Source of the DNA: Leifsonia sp. AG29
Lineage (GTDB): Bacteria > Actinomycetota > Actinomycetes > Actinomycetales > Microbacteriaceae
Length of the DNA stretch: 64,000 bases
Direction: 5' to 3'
NCBI RefSeq assembly: GCF_009765225.1
Contig: NZ_VMSF01000001.1
Coordinates: 2,046,001-2,110,000, forward strand
Below the pieces are notes generated by a model. That model searched no databases. It had not been told where the DNA came from and worked only from the letters and a program-made list of their open reading frames with translations. This document shows positions 54,864 to 64,000 of the stretch, piece after piece. Made by a program: the position numbers and the translations under genes. Position 1 is the first letter of the stretch, and every line of letters starts with the position of its first letter.

Positions 54864-55852
54864 CCTCCCGCGGACGAGCGGTCGCCGCGCTCGAGGGCCT
54901 GGCGATCGGGGACGCCCTCGGCATGCCGACCCAGTCGCTGTCGCGCGAGCGCATCGAGGCGGATCACGGCGCGATCACGGGCTTCGTGGCGCCCGGCCCG
55001 CACCAGCGGATCGCCGCGGGGATGCCCGCGGGGGCGATCACCGACGACACCGAGCAGGCCCTGCTCCTCGCGCGCCTCCTCATCGAGGGGGGAGGTCGCC
55101 TCGATCCGCACGGGTTCGCTGCGGCGCTGATCGACTGGGAGGCGCGCATGATCGAGCGCGGCTCCCTCGACCTCCTCGGCCCGAGCACGCGGGCCGCGCT
55201 CCAGCGACTGGAGGAGGATGAGCCACCCGAGGAGGCCGGGCGGTTCGGCGCGACGAACGGAGCCGCGATGCGGATCGCGCCGGTCGGGATCGCCACCCCG
55301 GTCGCGCCGCTCACCCTCTTCGTCGACGATGTCGTCTCGGCGAGCGCCCTCACCCACAACACCGGGCTGGGAATCGCTGCCGCGGCCGCCGTGGGCGCTG
55401 CCGTGAGCGCCGGCGTCGACGGAGCATCCACGCTGGAAGCGCTCGACGTCGCCGCGGCCGCCGCGCGCGAGGGCGCGACCCGCGGCCACTGGGTGGCCGG
55501 GGGCGACATCGCAGACCGGCTCGAGTGGGCTGTGCGCCATCTGCTCGGCCGCGACCCTGCGCAGCAGGACGACGCACTCGCGGGACTCGTCGGCACCTCG
55601 GTCGCCGCGCAGGAGTCCGTCGTGGCGGCGCTCGCCCTCGCCGGGATCTGCGACGACCCCTGGGAGGCGCTCTGCCGCGCGGCCGCGCTCGGGGGCGACA
55701 CCGACACGATGGCGTCGATCGCCGGCGCCGTGCTCGGAGCGACCGGCGCGGACTGGCCGGCGGATGCGACGGCGACGGTGTCCCGGGTGAACGACCTGCG
55801 GCTCGAACCCGTCGCCGACGCCCTGCTCGAACTCAGGAGGAAGCATGGCTGA
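54860..55852 (+). CDS. ADP-ribosylglycohydrolase family protein
   Basis: 330 residues, a DraG/ARH-type all-helical hydrolase. The metal-binding motifs are complete: AITDDTEQALLLA (D-D-T) near residue 60, and the C-terminal ALGGDTDTMASIAGAVLGA. The N-terminus GLAIGDALGMPTQSLS is the usual start. The family removes ADP-ribose from arginine-type sites or related glycosidic bonds in small molecules. GTG start overlaps the AhpD-like gene; its end overlaps the PfkB gene by 8 nt. Confidence 0.92.
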   Translation: MTSRGRAVAALEGLAIGDALGMPTQSLSRERIEADHGAITGFVAPGPHQRIAAGMPAGAITDDTEQALLLARLLIEGGGRLDPHGFAAALIDWEARMIERGSLDLLGPSTRAALQRLEEDEPPEEAGRFGATNGAAMRIAPVGIATPVAPLTLFVDDVVSASALTHNTGLGIAAAAAVGAAVSAGVDGASTLEALDVAAAAAREGATRGHWVAGGDIADRLEWAVRHLLGRDPAQQDDALAGLVGTSVAAQESVVAALALAGICDDPWEALCRAAALGGDTDTMASIAGAVLGATGADWPADATATVSRVNDLRLEPVADALLELRRKHG

Positions 55853-56795
55853 ACCGCGGATGATCTACACGGGCACGGTCGTGGTCGACCTGCTGCTGCA
55901 GGTCGACCGGGTGCCCGAGCCCGGCAGCGACGTCATGGCGACGCCCGGAGGCCTCAGTCCGGGAGGCGGGTTCAATGTGATGGTCGCGGCCGCCCGCGAC
56001 GGGCTCGAGGTCGTGTTCGCCGGCCGCTCCGGCACGGGGCCCTTCGGCGAGGTCGTGGCCGAGTCGCTGTGGAACGAAGGGATCACGGTCGCCCACCCGC
56101 CCCTCGAGGGCGTCGACAACGGCTACTGCGTCGTCCTCCTCGATGCCGCCGCGGAGCGGACGTTCGTGACGGTGCCGGGGGCGGAGGGCATGCTCAGCTC
56201 GGAGGACCTCGCCGGCATCGAGGTGCAGCCGGAGGACATCGTGTACGTCTCCGGCTACAGCCTCGCCCACGCCGGCTCCGGTCCGGCGGTCGCCGGATGG
56301 GTGGAGGGGCTGCCCGGTTCGACGACGGTCGTCTTCGATCCGTCGCCCCTGGTCGGCTCGCTCGACGAGGAGCTGCTCGAGGCGGTGCTCGCCCGGACGG
56401 ACGTGCTGAGCGCGAACGCGCGGGAGGCGCGCATCCTGCGGCAGCACGCGCACCCGGGACCCACCGCCGGCGCGCTGCGCTCGATGCTGCGCGAGGGAGG
56501 GGTCGCGATCGTGCGCGACGGAGCCGCGGGTTGCTGGGTGGCCACCGGTGGGCCCGCGCCCGTTCACGTGCCCGCGTTCAGTACGACCCCGGTCGACACG
56601 ACCGGCGCCGGGGACACCCACGGCGGTGTGCTCACCTCGGCGCTCGCGCGCGGGACCGAGCCGGTGGAGGCGGCGCGGCGAGCCAATGCCGCCGCCGCGC
56701 TCTCGGTGCTGAAGCGCGGTCCCGCGACAGCGCCGATGGCGCACGAGACGGACGAGGTTCTGGAACAGGGAGCGGTCCCCGGAGGCGGGCGATGA
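55845..56795 (+). CDS. PfkB-family sugar kinase
   Basis: 316 residues. GGLSPGGGFNVMVAAARDG (split in motif) is the first PfkB signature and VDTTGAGDTHGGVL the second, with the catalytic Asp and anion hole. The family phosphorylates ribose, nucleosides or related sugars. Overlap with the ADP-ribosylglycohydrolase gene suggests the kinase acts on its product (a ribose derivative), an inference. AGGAGG-like AGGAGGAAG lies in the upstream gene, close to the start. Confidence 0.92.
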   Translation: MAEPRMIYTGTVVVDLLLQVDRVPEPGSDVMATPGGLSPGGGFNVMVAAARDGLEVVFAGRSGTGPFGEVVAESLWNEGITVAHPPLEGVDNGYCVVLLDAAAERTFVTVPGAEGMLSSEDLAGIEVQPEDIVYVSGYSLAHAGSGPAVAGWVEGLPGSTTVVFDPSPLVGSLDEELLEAVLARTDVLSANAREARILRQHAHPGPTAGALRSMLREGGVAIVRDGAAGCWVATGGPAPVHVPAFSTTPVDTTGAGDTHGGVLTSALARGTEPVEAARRANAAAALSVLKRGPATAPMAHETDEVLEQGAVPGGGR

Positions 56796-56811
56796 CGAGG
56801 GCGGACGAGCG

Positions 56812-57171
56812 ATGACGGTGTTCGCGGTGAAGCGCGTCTACGACGATCCGTCCCCCGACGACGGCTACCGGGTGCTCGTCGACCGGCTGTGGCCACGCGG
56901 GATGGCCAAGGAGCGAGCCCACGTCGACCTCTGGCTGAAGGAGGTGGCTCCCTCCACCGAGCTGCGCCAATGGTTCCACCACAGCACGGAGGGCGAGTCG
57001 TTCGACGAGTTCCGGCGCCGCTACGAGGCCGAACTCGCCGGAAACCCGGCGGTCGCGACGCTGCAGGCCCTCGCGGCCGACCACCAGCGTGTGACGCTCC
57101 TCGTTGGGGCGCGCGATCCCGAGCTCAACCACGGGAAGGTGCTCGAGGACTTCCTCGAGCACCTTCCGTGA
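56812..57171 (+). CDS. DUF488-family protein
   Basis: 119 residues, YeaO-like. KRVYDDPSPDDGYRVLVDRLWPRGMAKERAHVD (key: VDRLWPRG) is the family signature, and the end VTLLVGARDPELNHGKVLEDFL follows. Function unknown. It lies 16 bp after the PfkB gene on the same strand and is convergent with aceB, 12 bp apart. Its short length is normal for the family. Confidence 0.9.
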   Translation: MTVFAVKRVYDDPSPDDGYRVLVDRLWPRGMAKERAHVDLWLKEVAPSTELRQWFHHSTEGESFDEFRRRYEAELAGNPAVATLQALAADHQRVTLLVGARDPELNHGKVLEDFLEHLP

Positions 57172-57183
57172 GAACGCCCCGCG

Positions 57184-58833
<1,650 letters not shown>

Positions 58834-58855
58834 GGTCGTCTCTCCTTCGGACGGA

Positions 58856-60181
58856 TCAGAACTGGTGCTCTTCGGTGGAACCGACCAGGGCGAGCGTGGC
58901 GCTGTCGGGGTTGAGCGCGGTCGCGATGCGGTCGAAATAGCCCGTGCCGACCTCCCGCTGGTGGCGGGTGGCGGTGTAGCCGGCGCTCTCCGAGGCGAAT
59001 TCCGCCTCCTGCAGGTCGACGTAGGCGCTCATCTGGCGCTGCGCGTAGTCCTGGGCGAGCGTGAACATGGAGTAGTTGAGGGCGTGGAAGCCCGCCAGCG
59101 TGATGAACTGGAAGGCGTATCCCATGGCCGCCAGCTCGCGCTGGAACCGGGCGATGGTGGCGTCGTCGAGATGCTTCTTCCAGTTGAACGACGGCGAGCA
59201 GTTGTAGGCGAGTTTCTTTCCGGGGAATTCGGCGTGCACGGCCTCGGCGAAGCGGCGTGCGAGCTCCAGGTCCGGCTCGGCCGACTCGACCCAGAGGAGG
59301 TCGGCGTACGGCGCGTAGGCGAGCCCGCGGGCGATGACCGGCTCGATGCCGTTCCGCACCTCGTAGAAGCCCTCGGCCGTCCGCTCCCCGGTGAGGAAGG
59401 GGCGGTCGCGCTCGTCATGGTCGCTCGTCAGCAGGGTGGCGGCCAGCGCGTCGGTGCGGGCGATGACGATGGTCGGCACGTCGGCGACGTCGGCGGCCAG
59501 GCGGGCGGCGTTGAGCGTGCGGATGTGCTGACCGGTCGGGATGAGCACCTTGCCGCCCATGTGACCGCACTTCTTCTCGCTGGCGAGCTGATCCTCCCAG
59601 TGCACGCCCGCGGCGCCGGCCTGGATCATCCCGTGCATCAGCTCGTAGGCGTTCAGCGGACCGCCGAAACCCGCCTCGGCGTCGGCGACGATCGGCGCCA
59701 TCCAGTCCGAGATCGCGCCGTCGGTGCCCTCCACCTGGCCGGCGCGCAGCAGCGCGTTGTTGATGCGGCGGACTACGGCCGGGACGGAGTTGGCCGGATA
59801 CAGGCTCTGGTCGGGGTAGGTCTGGCCGGAGAGGTTCGCGTCTGCGGCGACCTGCCAGCCGGAGAGGTAGATCGCCTCGAGGCCCGCGCGGACCTGCTGG
59901 ACGGCCTGGTTGCCGGTGAGCGCTCCGAGCGCCGCGACCCACTTCGCGTCGGGACCGGAGCCCTCGCGCTGGATGAGCTCCCAGAGCTTCTCGGCGCCGC
60001 GGCGGGCGAGCGTCTGCTCCTCCCGGACCGGCCCGCGGAGAGCGACGACGTCCTCCGCGGTGTAGTCGCGGCGGACGCCGGACCAGCGGGGATCGGCGTC
60101 CCACTCGAGGGCCAGCTCGGCGGCGGTCTGGACGGTGTCGCCGGGGCGTCCGGGGTGCGCTGCGGCGTCGGAGCGGTTCAT
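58856..60181 (-). CDS. aceA: Isocitrate lyase
   Basis: 441 residues, the short bacterial type. It splits isocitrate into glyoxylate and succinate. The catalytic Cys lies in [29 protein letters not shown] and [13 protein letters not shown] complete the active site. ATGGAGG-like GATGGAGGTCC precedes the ATG at 60181. Its promoter lies in the 124-bp gap to ramB, with the palindrome at 60273. It starts the aceA-aceB operon. Confidence 0.97.
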   Translation of the reverse strand: MNRSDAAAHPGRPGDTVQTAAELALEWDADPRWSGVRRDYTAEDVVALRGPVREEQTLARRGAEKLWELIQREGSGPDAKWVAALGALTGNQAVQQVRAGLEAIYLSGWQVAADANLSGQTYPDQSLYPANSVPAVVRRINNALLRAGQVEGTDGAISDWMAPIVADAEAGFGGPLNAYELMHGMIQAGAAGVHWEDQLASEKKCGHMGGKVLIPTGQHIRTLNAARLAADVADVPTIVIARTDALAATLLTSDHDERDRPFLTGERTAEGFYEVRNGIEPVIARGLAYAPYADLLWVESAEPDLELARRFAEAVHAEFPGKKLAYNCSPSFNWKKHLDDATIARFQRELAAMGYAFQFITLAGFHALNYSMFTLAQDYAQRQMSAYVDLQEAEFASESAGYTATRHQREVGTGYFDRIATALNPDSATLALVGSTEEHQF

Positions 60182-60272
60182 GGTGGACCTCCATCGGTCG
60201 GATCGGTTGAGACGATCGTGCCCGGGCCGCAACCGCCTCGGAGCGGATCCGTCGACAGAAATTCCCGGGTTC

Positions 60273-60287
60273 TTCTGTTTGCCAGAA
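60273..60287. promoter_or_regulatory. Candidate RamB site between aceA and ramB
   Basis: TTCTG-TTTGC-CAGAA, a 5-bp inverted repeat with a TTTGC centre followed by AACTT. It partly recalls the (A/G)AACTTTGCAAA site of RamB in Corynebacterium. A second AGAA...TTCT pair (60257-60274) lies next to it. Confidence 0.45.
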
Positions 60288-60305
60288 CTTCGGCCGGGTG
60301 TCACG

Positions 60306-61784
60306 ATGGCCTGCATGACCGACACCGTTGCCGGACTCGCCGACGAGGACACCGGCGCCGACGCCCTGACGCTCGGCCGCCGCGTGCGCGCCTTCCGGGT
60401 GCGGCGCGGTATGACCCTGGAGGCGCTGGCCGCCGCGATCGACCGGGCCCCCTCCCAGCTCTCCGCGATCGAGAACGGCAACCGCGAGCCGCGGCTGGCG
60501 CAGCTGCGAGCCATCGCGGCGGCACTCGACGTGACCGTCGACGACCTCCTCGCACCCGAACCGCCGGACGAGCGATCGGCACTCGAGATCGCTGTGGAGC
60601 GGGCTCAGCGGGGACCGGTCTTCGCCTCCCTCGGCATCGACCCGATGCGGGTCTCGAAAGCGCTCCCCGACTCGGCGCTGCAGGCCGTGCTGGCGCTGCA
60701 CCAGGAGGTGGAGCGCCTCCACCGGGAGCGCGCGGCGACCCCTGAGGAGGCGCGGCGCGCGAACGCCGAGCTGCGCGCGACGATGCGCGCCCGGGACAAC
60801 CACTTCTCGGAGCTCGAGTCGATCGCCGCCGGACTGCTCGCGGTCGTCGGGCACACCGGCGGTCCGGTCTCGCACCAGACCGTGACCGACATGGCCGACC
60901 ACCTCGGCTACTCGCTGCACTACGTGGGCGACCTGCCGCACTCGACCCGGTCGGTCACCGACAAGCGCAACGGCCGCATCTACCTGCCGACCGAGCACAG
61001 CGCCTCCCGGGACTCGCGCTCGCCGATCCTCCAGGCTTTCGCGTCGCATCTGCTCGGTCACGACGAGCCCAGAAATTACGCCGACTTTCTGCGGCAGCGG
61101 GTCGAGACGAACTATCTGACCGCGGCGCTCCTCCTGCCGGAGAAGGACGCGGTCGCCTTCCTCACCGAGGCCAAGAACTTCCGGCGCATCTCGATGGAGG
61201 ACCTCCGCGACGCGTTCGCGGTGTCGTACGAGACGGCCTGCCACCGGTTCACCAACCTCGCCACGGCGCGGCTCGGTATCCCGGTGCATTTCATGAAGGT
61301 GCACGAGTCGGGGACCATCATCAAGGCGTACGAGAACGACTCGGTCGCCTTCCCGTCGGACGCGCTCGGCGCGATCGAGGGCACGCCGGTCTGCCGCAGC
61401 TGGACGGCGCGGACGGTCTTCGACGTCGCCGACCGGTTCAGCCCGTACTACCAGTACACGGACACGCCGAGCGGGACCTTCTGGTGCACGTCGCGGATCG
61501 AGAAGGCGAAGGAGGGCGACTACTCGGTGAGTGTGGGGGTCCCGTTCGCGCACGTGAAGTGGTTCCGAGGGAGGGAGACGGCGAACCGTGCCGTCTCGCA
61601 CTGCCCGGACGAGTCGTGCTGCCGCCGCGCGCCGTCGGCCCTCGCCGAGCGCTGGGAGGGGATGTCGTGGCCCGCGGCGCGGACGCCCACGTCGCTGCTC
61701 GCAGCCCTCCCGACCGGGACGTTCCCCGGGGTGGACGCGACCGAGGTCTACGACTTCCTCGAGCGCCACGCCCCCACGGCCTGA
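60306..61784 (+). CDS. ramB: RamB-type regulator (XRE + M78-like + short-chain-acyl sensor domain)
   Basis: 492 residues. An N-terminal XRE HTH (about 24-80: [21 protein letters not shown] and [19 protein letters not shown]) leads to an IrrE/M78-like domain, where the HExxH motif is reduced to SHLLGHDEP, and a C-terminal Cys-rich domain ([10 protein letters not shown]), as in RamB of corynebacteria and mycobacteria. Those regulate the glyoxylate shunt and acetate genes. It is divergent from aceA and so a likely controller of it. The ATG at 60306 is used; one at 60315 is equally possible. Confidence 0.9.
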   Translation: MACMTDTVAGLADEDTGADALTLGRRVRAFRVRRGMTLEALAAAIDRAPSQLSAIENGNREPRLAQLRAIAAALDVTVDDLLAPEPPDERSALEIAVERAQRGPVFASLGIDPMRVSKALPDSALQAVLALHQEVERLHRERAATPEEARRANAELRATMRARDNHFSELESIAAGLLAVVGHTGGPVSHQTVTDMADHLGYSLHYVGDLPHSTRSVTDKRNGRIYLPTEHSASRDSRSPILQAFASHLLGHDEPRNYADFLRQRVETNYLTAALLLPEKDAVAFLTEAKNFRRISMEDLRDAFAVSYETACHRFTNLATARLGIPVHFMKVHESGTIIKAYENDSVAFPSDALGAIEGTPVCRSWTARTVFDVADRFSPYYQYTDTPSGTFWCTSRIEKAKEGDYSVSVGVPFAHVKWFRGRETANRAVSHCPDESCCRRAPSALAERWEGMSWPAARTPTSLLAALPTGTFPGVDATEVYDFLERHAPTA

Positions 61785-61804
61785 CCGCCCCCTCTCGGCG
61801 CACC

Positions 61805-61879
61805 CCCCACCATCGAGTCCCCCAAGACTTCACGTTTTCGGCGCCCGACCCAGCACTCTGGGGGGACTCGATGGTGGGG
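61805..61879. repeat. Hairpin repeat copy C (GAGTCCCCC family)
   Basis: CCCCACCATCGAGTCCCCC and GGGGGACTCGATGGTGGGG form a perfect 19-bp stem, with a 37-nt loop. It lies in the 100-bp gap between the convergent ramB and glycoside hydrolase genes. It shares ATCGAGTCCCCC, the CTTCACG/GTTCACG piece and the ACTCTGGGGG side with copies A and B at 40.7 kb. Confidence 0.85.
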
Positions 61880-61884
61880 CGGGG

Positions 61885-63813
61885 TCAGTCGAGGAGGAGC
61901 TCCCGGACCGCCACGCCGTACGGCTCGAGCGTCAGCGTCGGAGACGCCTCCCCGCCGAGAGTGCGCAGGCGGCCGGCGACCTCGGGCGTCACGGTGACGG
62001 GCCCCTCGTGCTCCGAGAGGAACACCACGAACCGGCGGCCGTCGGCGTGCACCAGCGAGTCCGCGAACACGAGCGGGTCGTCGAGCCGGACGTCGCGTTC
62101 GAGATCGGCCGCCGCGGCGAGCGCGTCGTACACCCGCCACGTCTCTTCGGGGTTGACGCGCCCCTGCGCCGAGGCGAAGAACTCGAGCGGGTAGGTGCAC
62201 AGCACTGCCCGTCCGGCACCGTGCTCCTTCACCACGATCGCGGGGCGCCCCAGCGCGTCCACGGCGACGACTCTTCCCGAGGTCGCCGTGACCGGGAGGC
62301 GCGTGCGCCCGTTCTCTCCCCCGGCTGGTCGGAACGACAGCGCGGCTCCCGCAGGCAGGTTGCCGAACGCCTCCACGAACCGCAGTTCGACGAGCTCGTC
62401 GGTCACCGGCTCCGCGAGCCCGTACGCACTGTCCGGGCGCACCCCGAACAGCTCCTCGCTGCTCGTCCACCACGGGCCCCGCTGGACCGGGCTGTCACCG
62501 TGCGAGTAGGAGGCGTAGACCGTCGCACCCTGCTCGGCGAACCCGATGAGCTGCTGCCACGAGGAGGCGCAGAGCTGCTTCACCGACGGCAGCAGGTACA
62601 GCCCGTACCCCGCCGGAAGCCCGCCGTCCTCCTTCTCGCGGACGACCGCCACCGGGATGTGCGCCTCATGAGCGGCGACGTACGCCTGCTCGCCCGTCGC
62701 GACGATGTGCGCCCGCTCCGCCTCCTGGGTGAAGGGATAGTCGGCAGCGAGGTGCGACGGGACGACCAGCGCCGCGTCGACCGGAGCGCGCCGGGCCGAG
62801 GCCAGGTCGATCGCCGCCAGATCGGACGCGAACCGGGCGAGCTCCCGGAGGGGCGGCTTCGGGTTCCCGTGCCGATCGGTGATCCCGAAATGCATCTCGA
62901 AGGGGTGGTGCGAGTACGGGCGCTGGCCGGCGAGGTCGTCGTAGTCCGTGTTGTTCCACGCGATCCACCCGGTCGCCCCCGCGAGCAGCGTCGAGTAGAG
63001 CAGTTGCCGGTAGTAGGAGGCGGCGCCCGCGTCCGACACGAAGTCGCTCGACAACCCGAACTCCTCCATGATCACGGGGAGCCCATCGCCGGCGGCGAGC
63101 TCGGCGATGTACGCGGCCTTGAGGTGCTGGCGCACCTGGTCGGTCTCCATCCGGTAGACGTGCGGACCGATGAAGTCGGTGTACCGCGCCAGGTCACCGA
63201 CGGAGAAGCCGTTGTCGTGACCGGTCGTCTCGATCCCCCAGGCGCCGTCGCCGACGGCCACCGGCTGCGTCCCTCCCCCGGCGCGCACCGCGTTCACGAG
63301 GAGGGACGCCCACGCGTCGACGACCGGGCGGGGCGCCTCCCCGCCGTAGATCGGCACCTCGTTGGTGAGGAGCCACCCGCCGACGGCCGGGTGCGCGGCG
63401 AACCGCGCAGTGAGCTCGCGCACATACCAGGCCTGCCGCCCCACGAACCACACGTCGCTGTACAGGTCCCGGCCTTCCCGCCAGGCGGGGTCCCAGTTCT
63501 CGCCCGACATGTGCCCGACGAGGAAGGTGGGCACGGTGGTCATGCCGACCTCGATGTGGGCGTCGAGGAAGTCCGCGAAGTTCGCCACGCACTGCTCGTC
63601 GAGAGAGTCGGGCGTCGGGTGGAAGTCCGGCCAGTAGAAGAACGAGCGAGTCATCGTGAGGCCGTGCTCGGCGAGCACCTGCAGCTCCTGGCGGACCACC
63701 TCCGGGTCGTACCGGGTCCACATGAGGGGGCCGCCGGTCCGGGACCAGAAGTTGGCGCCCAGCCAGACGACCGGGGCGTCTCCGACGGAGAGCACGGAGG
63801 AAGGACGGTCCAT
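61885..63813 (-). CDS. Glycoside hydrolase, GH5-like (mannanase/cellulase clan)
   Basis: 642 residues. An N-terminal TIM barrel (about 10-340) carries the acid/base Glu in WLLTNEVPIYGG and the nucleophile Glu in PVIMEEFGLSS, with GLTMTRSFFYWPDF and NNTDYDD. A second part (about 350-640) resembles the glutamine-amidotransferase-like and beta-sandwich domains of trimming glycosidases. No signal peptide is seen, so it is probably cytoplasmic and works on oligosaccharides brought in by the sugar ABC permease encoded 46 bp upstream. Exact sugar unknown. AAAGG precedes the ATG. Confidence 0.85.
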   Translation of the reverse strand: MDRPSSVLSVGDAPVVWLGANFWSRTGGPLMWTRYDPEVVRQELQVLAEHGLTMTRSFFYWPDFHPTPDSLDEQCVANFADFLDAHIEVGMTTVPTFLVGHMSGENWDPAWREGRDLYSDVWFVGRQAWYVRELTARFAAHPAVGGWLLTNEVPIYGGEAPRPVVDAWASLLVNAVRAGGGTQPVAVGDGAWGIETTGHDNGFSVGDLARYTDFIGPHVYRMETDQVRQHLKAAYIAELAAGDGLPVIMEEFGLSSDFVSDAGAASYYRQLLYSTLLAGATGWIAWNNTDYDDLAGQRPYSHHPFEMHFGITDRHGNPKPPLRELARFASDLAAIDLASARRAPVDAALVVPSHLAADYPFTQEAERAHIVATGEQAYVAAHEAHIPVAVVREKEDGGLPAGYGLYLLPSVKQLCASSWQQLIGFAEQGATVYASYSHGDSPVQRGPWWTSSEELFGVRPDSAYGLAEPVTDELVELRFVEAFGNLPAGAALSFRPAGGENGRTRLPVTATSGRVVAVDALGRPAIVVKEHGAGRAVLCTYPLEFFASAQGRVNPEETWRVYDALAAAADLERDVRLDDPLVFADSLVHADGRRFVVFLSEHEGPVTVTPEVAGRLRTLGGEASPTLTLEPYGVAVRELLLD

Positions 63814-63859
63814 GATGCCTTTCGGGACGGTGGGGCGGCGCGCGGCGCGGCGCGGCGGG

Positions 63860-64000
63860 CTACTTGACGGCGCCGGCCGTGAGGCCCGCGACGAAGTTGC
63901 GCTGCAGCAGGAGGAAGGCGACGACGATCGGGATCGAGACCACCAGCGAGGCGGCCATGATCTGGTTCCAGTACACGTTCGTCTGGGTCGAGTACAGCTG
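63860..64000 (-). CDS. Carbohydrate ABC transporter permease, C-terminal end (runs off the window)
   Basis: The last 46 codons and TAG stop of a MalG-type permease. [22 protein letters not shown] and [13 protein letters not shown] are the typical last span and tail of CUT1 family inner membrane permeases. It is on the same strand as, and upstream of, the glycoside hydrolase, so both likely belong to a sugar-use operon whose start lies beyond 64000. Confidence 0.9.
   Translation of the reverse strand, partial: QLYSTQTNVYWNQIMAASLVVSIPIVVAFLLLQRNFVAGLTAGAVK

Overview
The window is a high-G+C actinobacterial chromosome segment, most likely from the family Microbacteriaceae (Leifsonia-like; this is inference). 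The pointers are strong G/C third-position bias, frequent GTG and occasional TTG starts, many GTGA/ATGA gene overlaps, a 7Fe FdxA-type ferredoxin, a RamB-type regulator, a DtxR/IdeR-type iron box, an EfeUOB operon and leucine genes arranged as in mycobacteria. No rRNA, tRNA, transposase, integrase or CRISPR array was seen. Most of the window is core metabolism, with a few accessory islets.

Layout. 1-7.5 kb: lysine/diaminopimelate and RNA genes (partial RNase J, dapA, dapB), small redox and membrane genes, an M16 protease and a histidine phosphatase. 7.5-9.6 kb: an autoregulated TetR gene and an aldo/keto reductase. 9.7-18.3 kb: a seven-gene minus-strand operon for leucine/branched acyl-CoA breakdown (CitE-like lyase, MaoC hydratase, CoA-transferase pair, acyl-CoA dehydrogenase, biotin-dependent carboxylase pair), divergent from a TetR gene, with two near-identical palindromes between them. 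18.4-19.7 kb: a three-gene cassette of unknown membrane proteins ending in a small M50/S2P-like metalloprotease. 19.8-25.9 kb: penicillin-acylase-like hydrolase, citrate synthase, dapC, fdxA. 25.9-29.4 kb: efeUOB iron uptake behind an iron box. 29.9-39.6 kb: typA, a 0.33-kb repeat array, and an oligopeptide ABC transporter locus interrupted by a plus-strand PH-domain gene. 39.8-45.7 kb: CPBP protease, a hairpin-repeat pair, and the glycine cleavage genes gcvT-gcvH-gcvP behind a tandem glycine riboswitch. 45.7-51.4 kb: nrtR-nadA-nadB-nadC-cysteine desulfurase behind two NrtR-type operators. 51.5-57.2 kb: a repeat-containing membrane protein, an MFS exporter, and a four-gene run with an ADP-ribosylglycohydrolase and a PfkB kinase. 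57.2-61.8 kb: glyoxylate shunt aceA-aceB, divergent from ramB. 61.9-64 kb: a glycoside hydrolase and the end of a sugar ABC permease.

How the parts fit. Leucine breakdown gives acetyl-CoA and acetoacetate, the CoA transferase activates acetoacetate, and citrate synthase plus the RamB-controlled glyoxylate shunt would allow growth on the C2 units. The NAD operon carries its own cysteine desulfurase, plausibly to build the NadA 4Fe-4S cluster.

The most unusual items are the array of eight ATTCGGCACGAAT-type palindromes in 40-bp-spaced pairs (32036-32365), the dispersed GAGTCCCCC hairpin family (40676-40830 and 61805-61879), the M50-like cassette (18395-19708), a permease with an apparent extra membrane block (36054-37586), and a surface-type protein with a seven-copy hexapeptide repeat (51665-51790).
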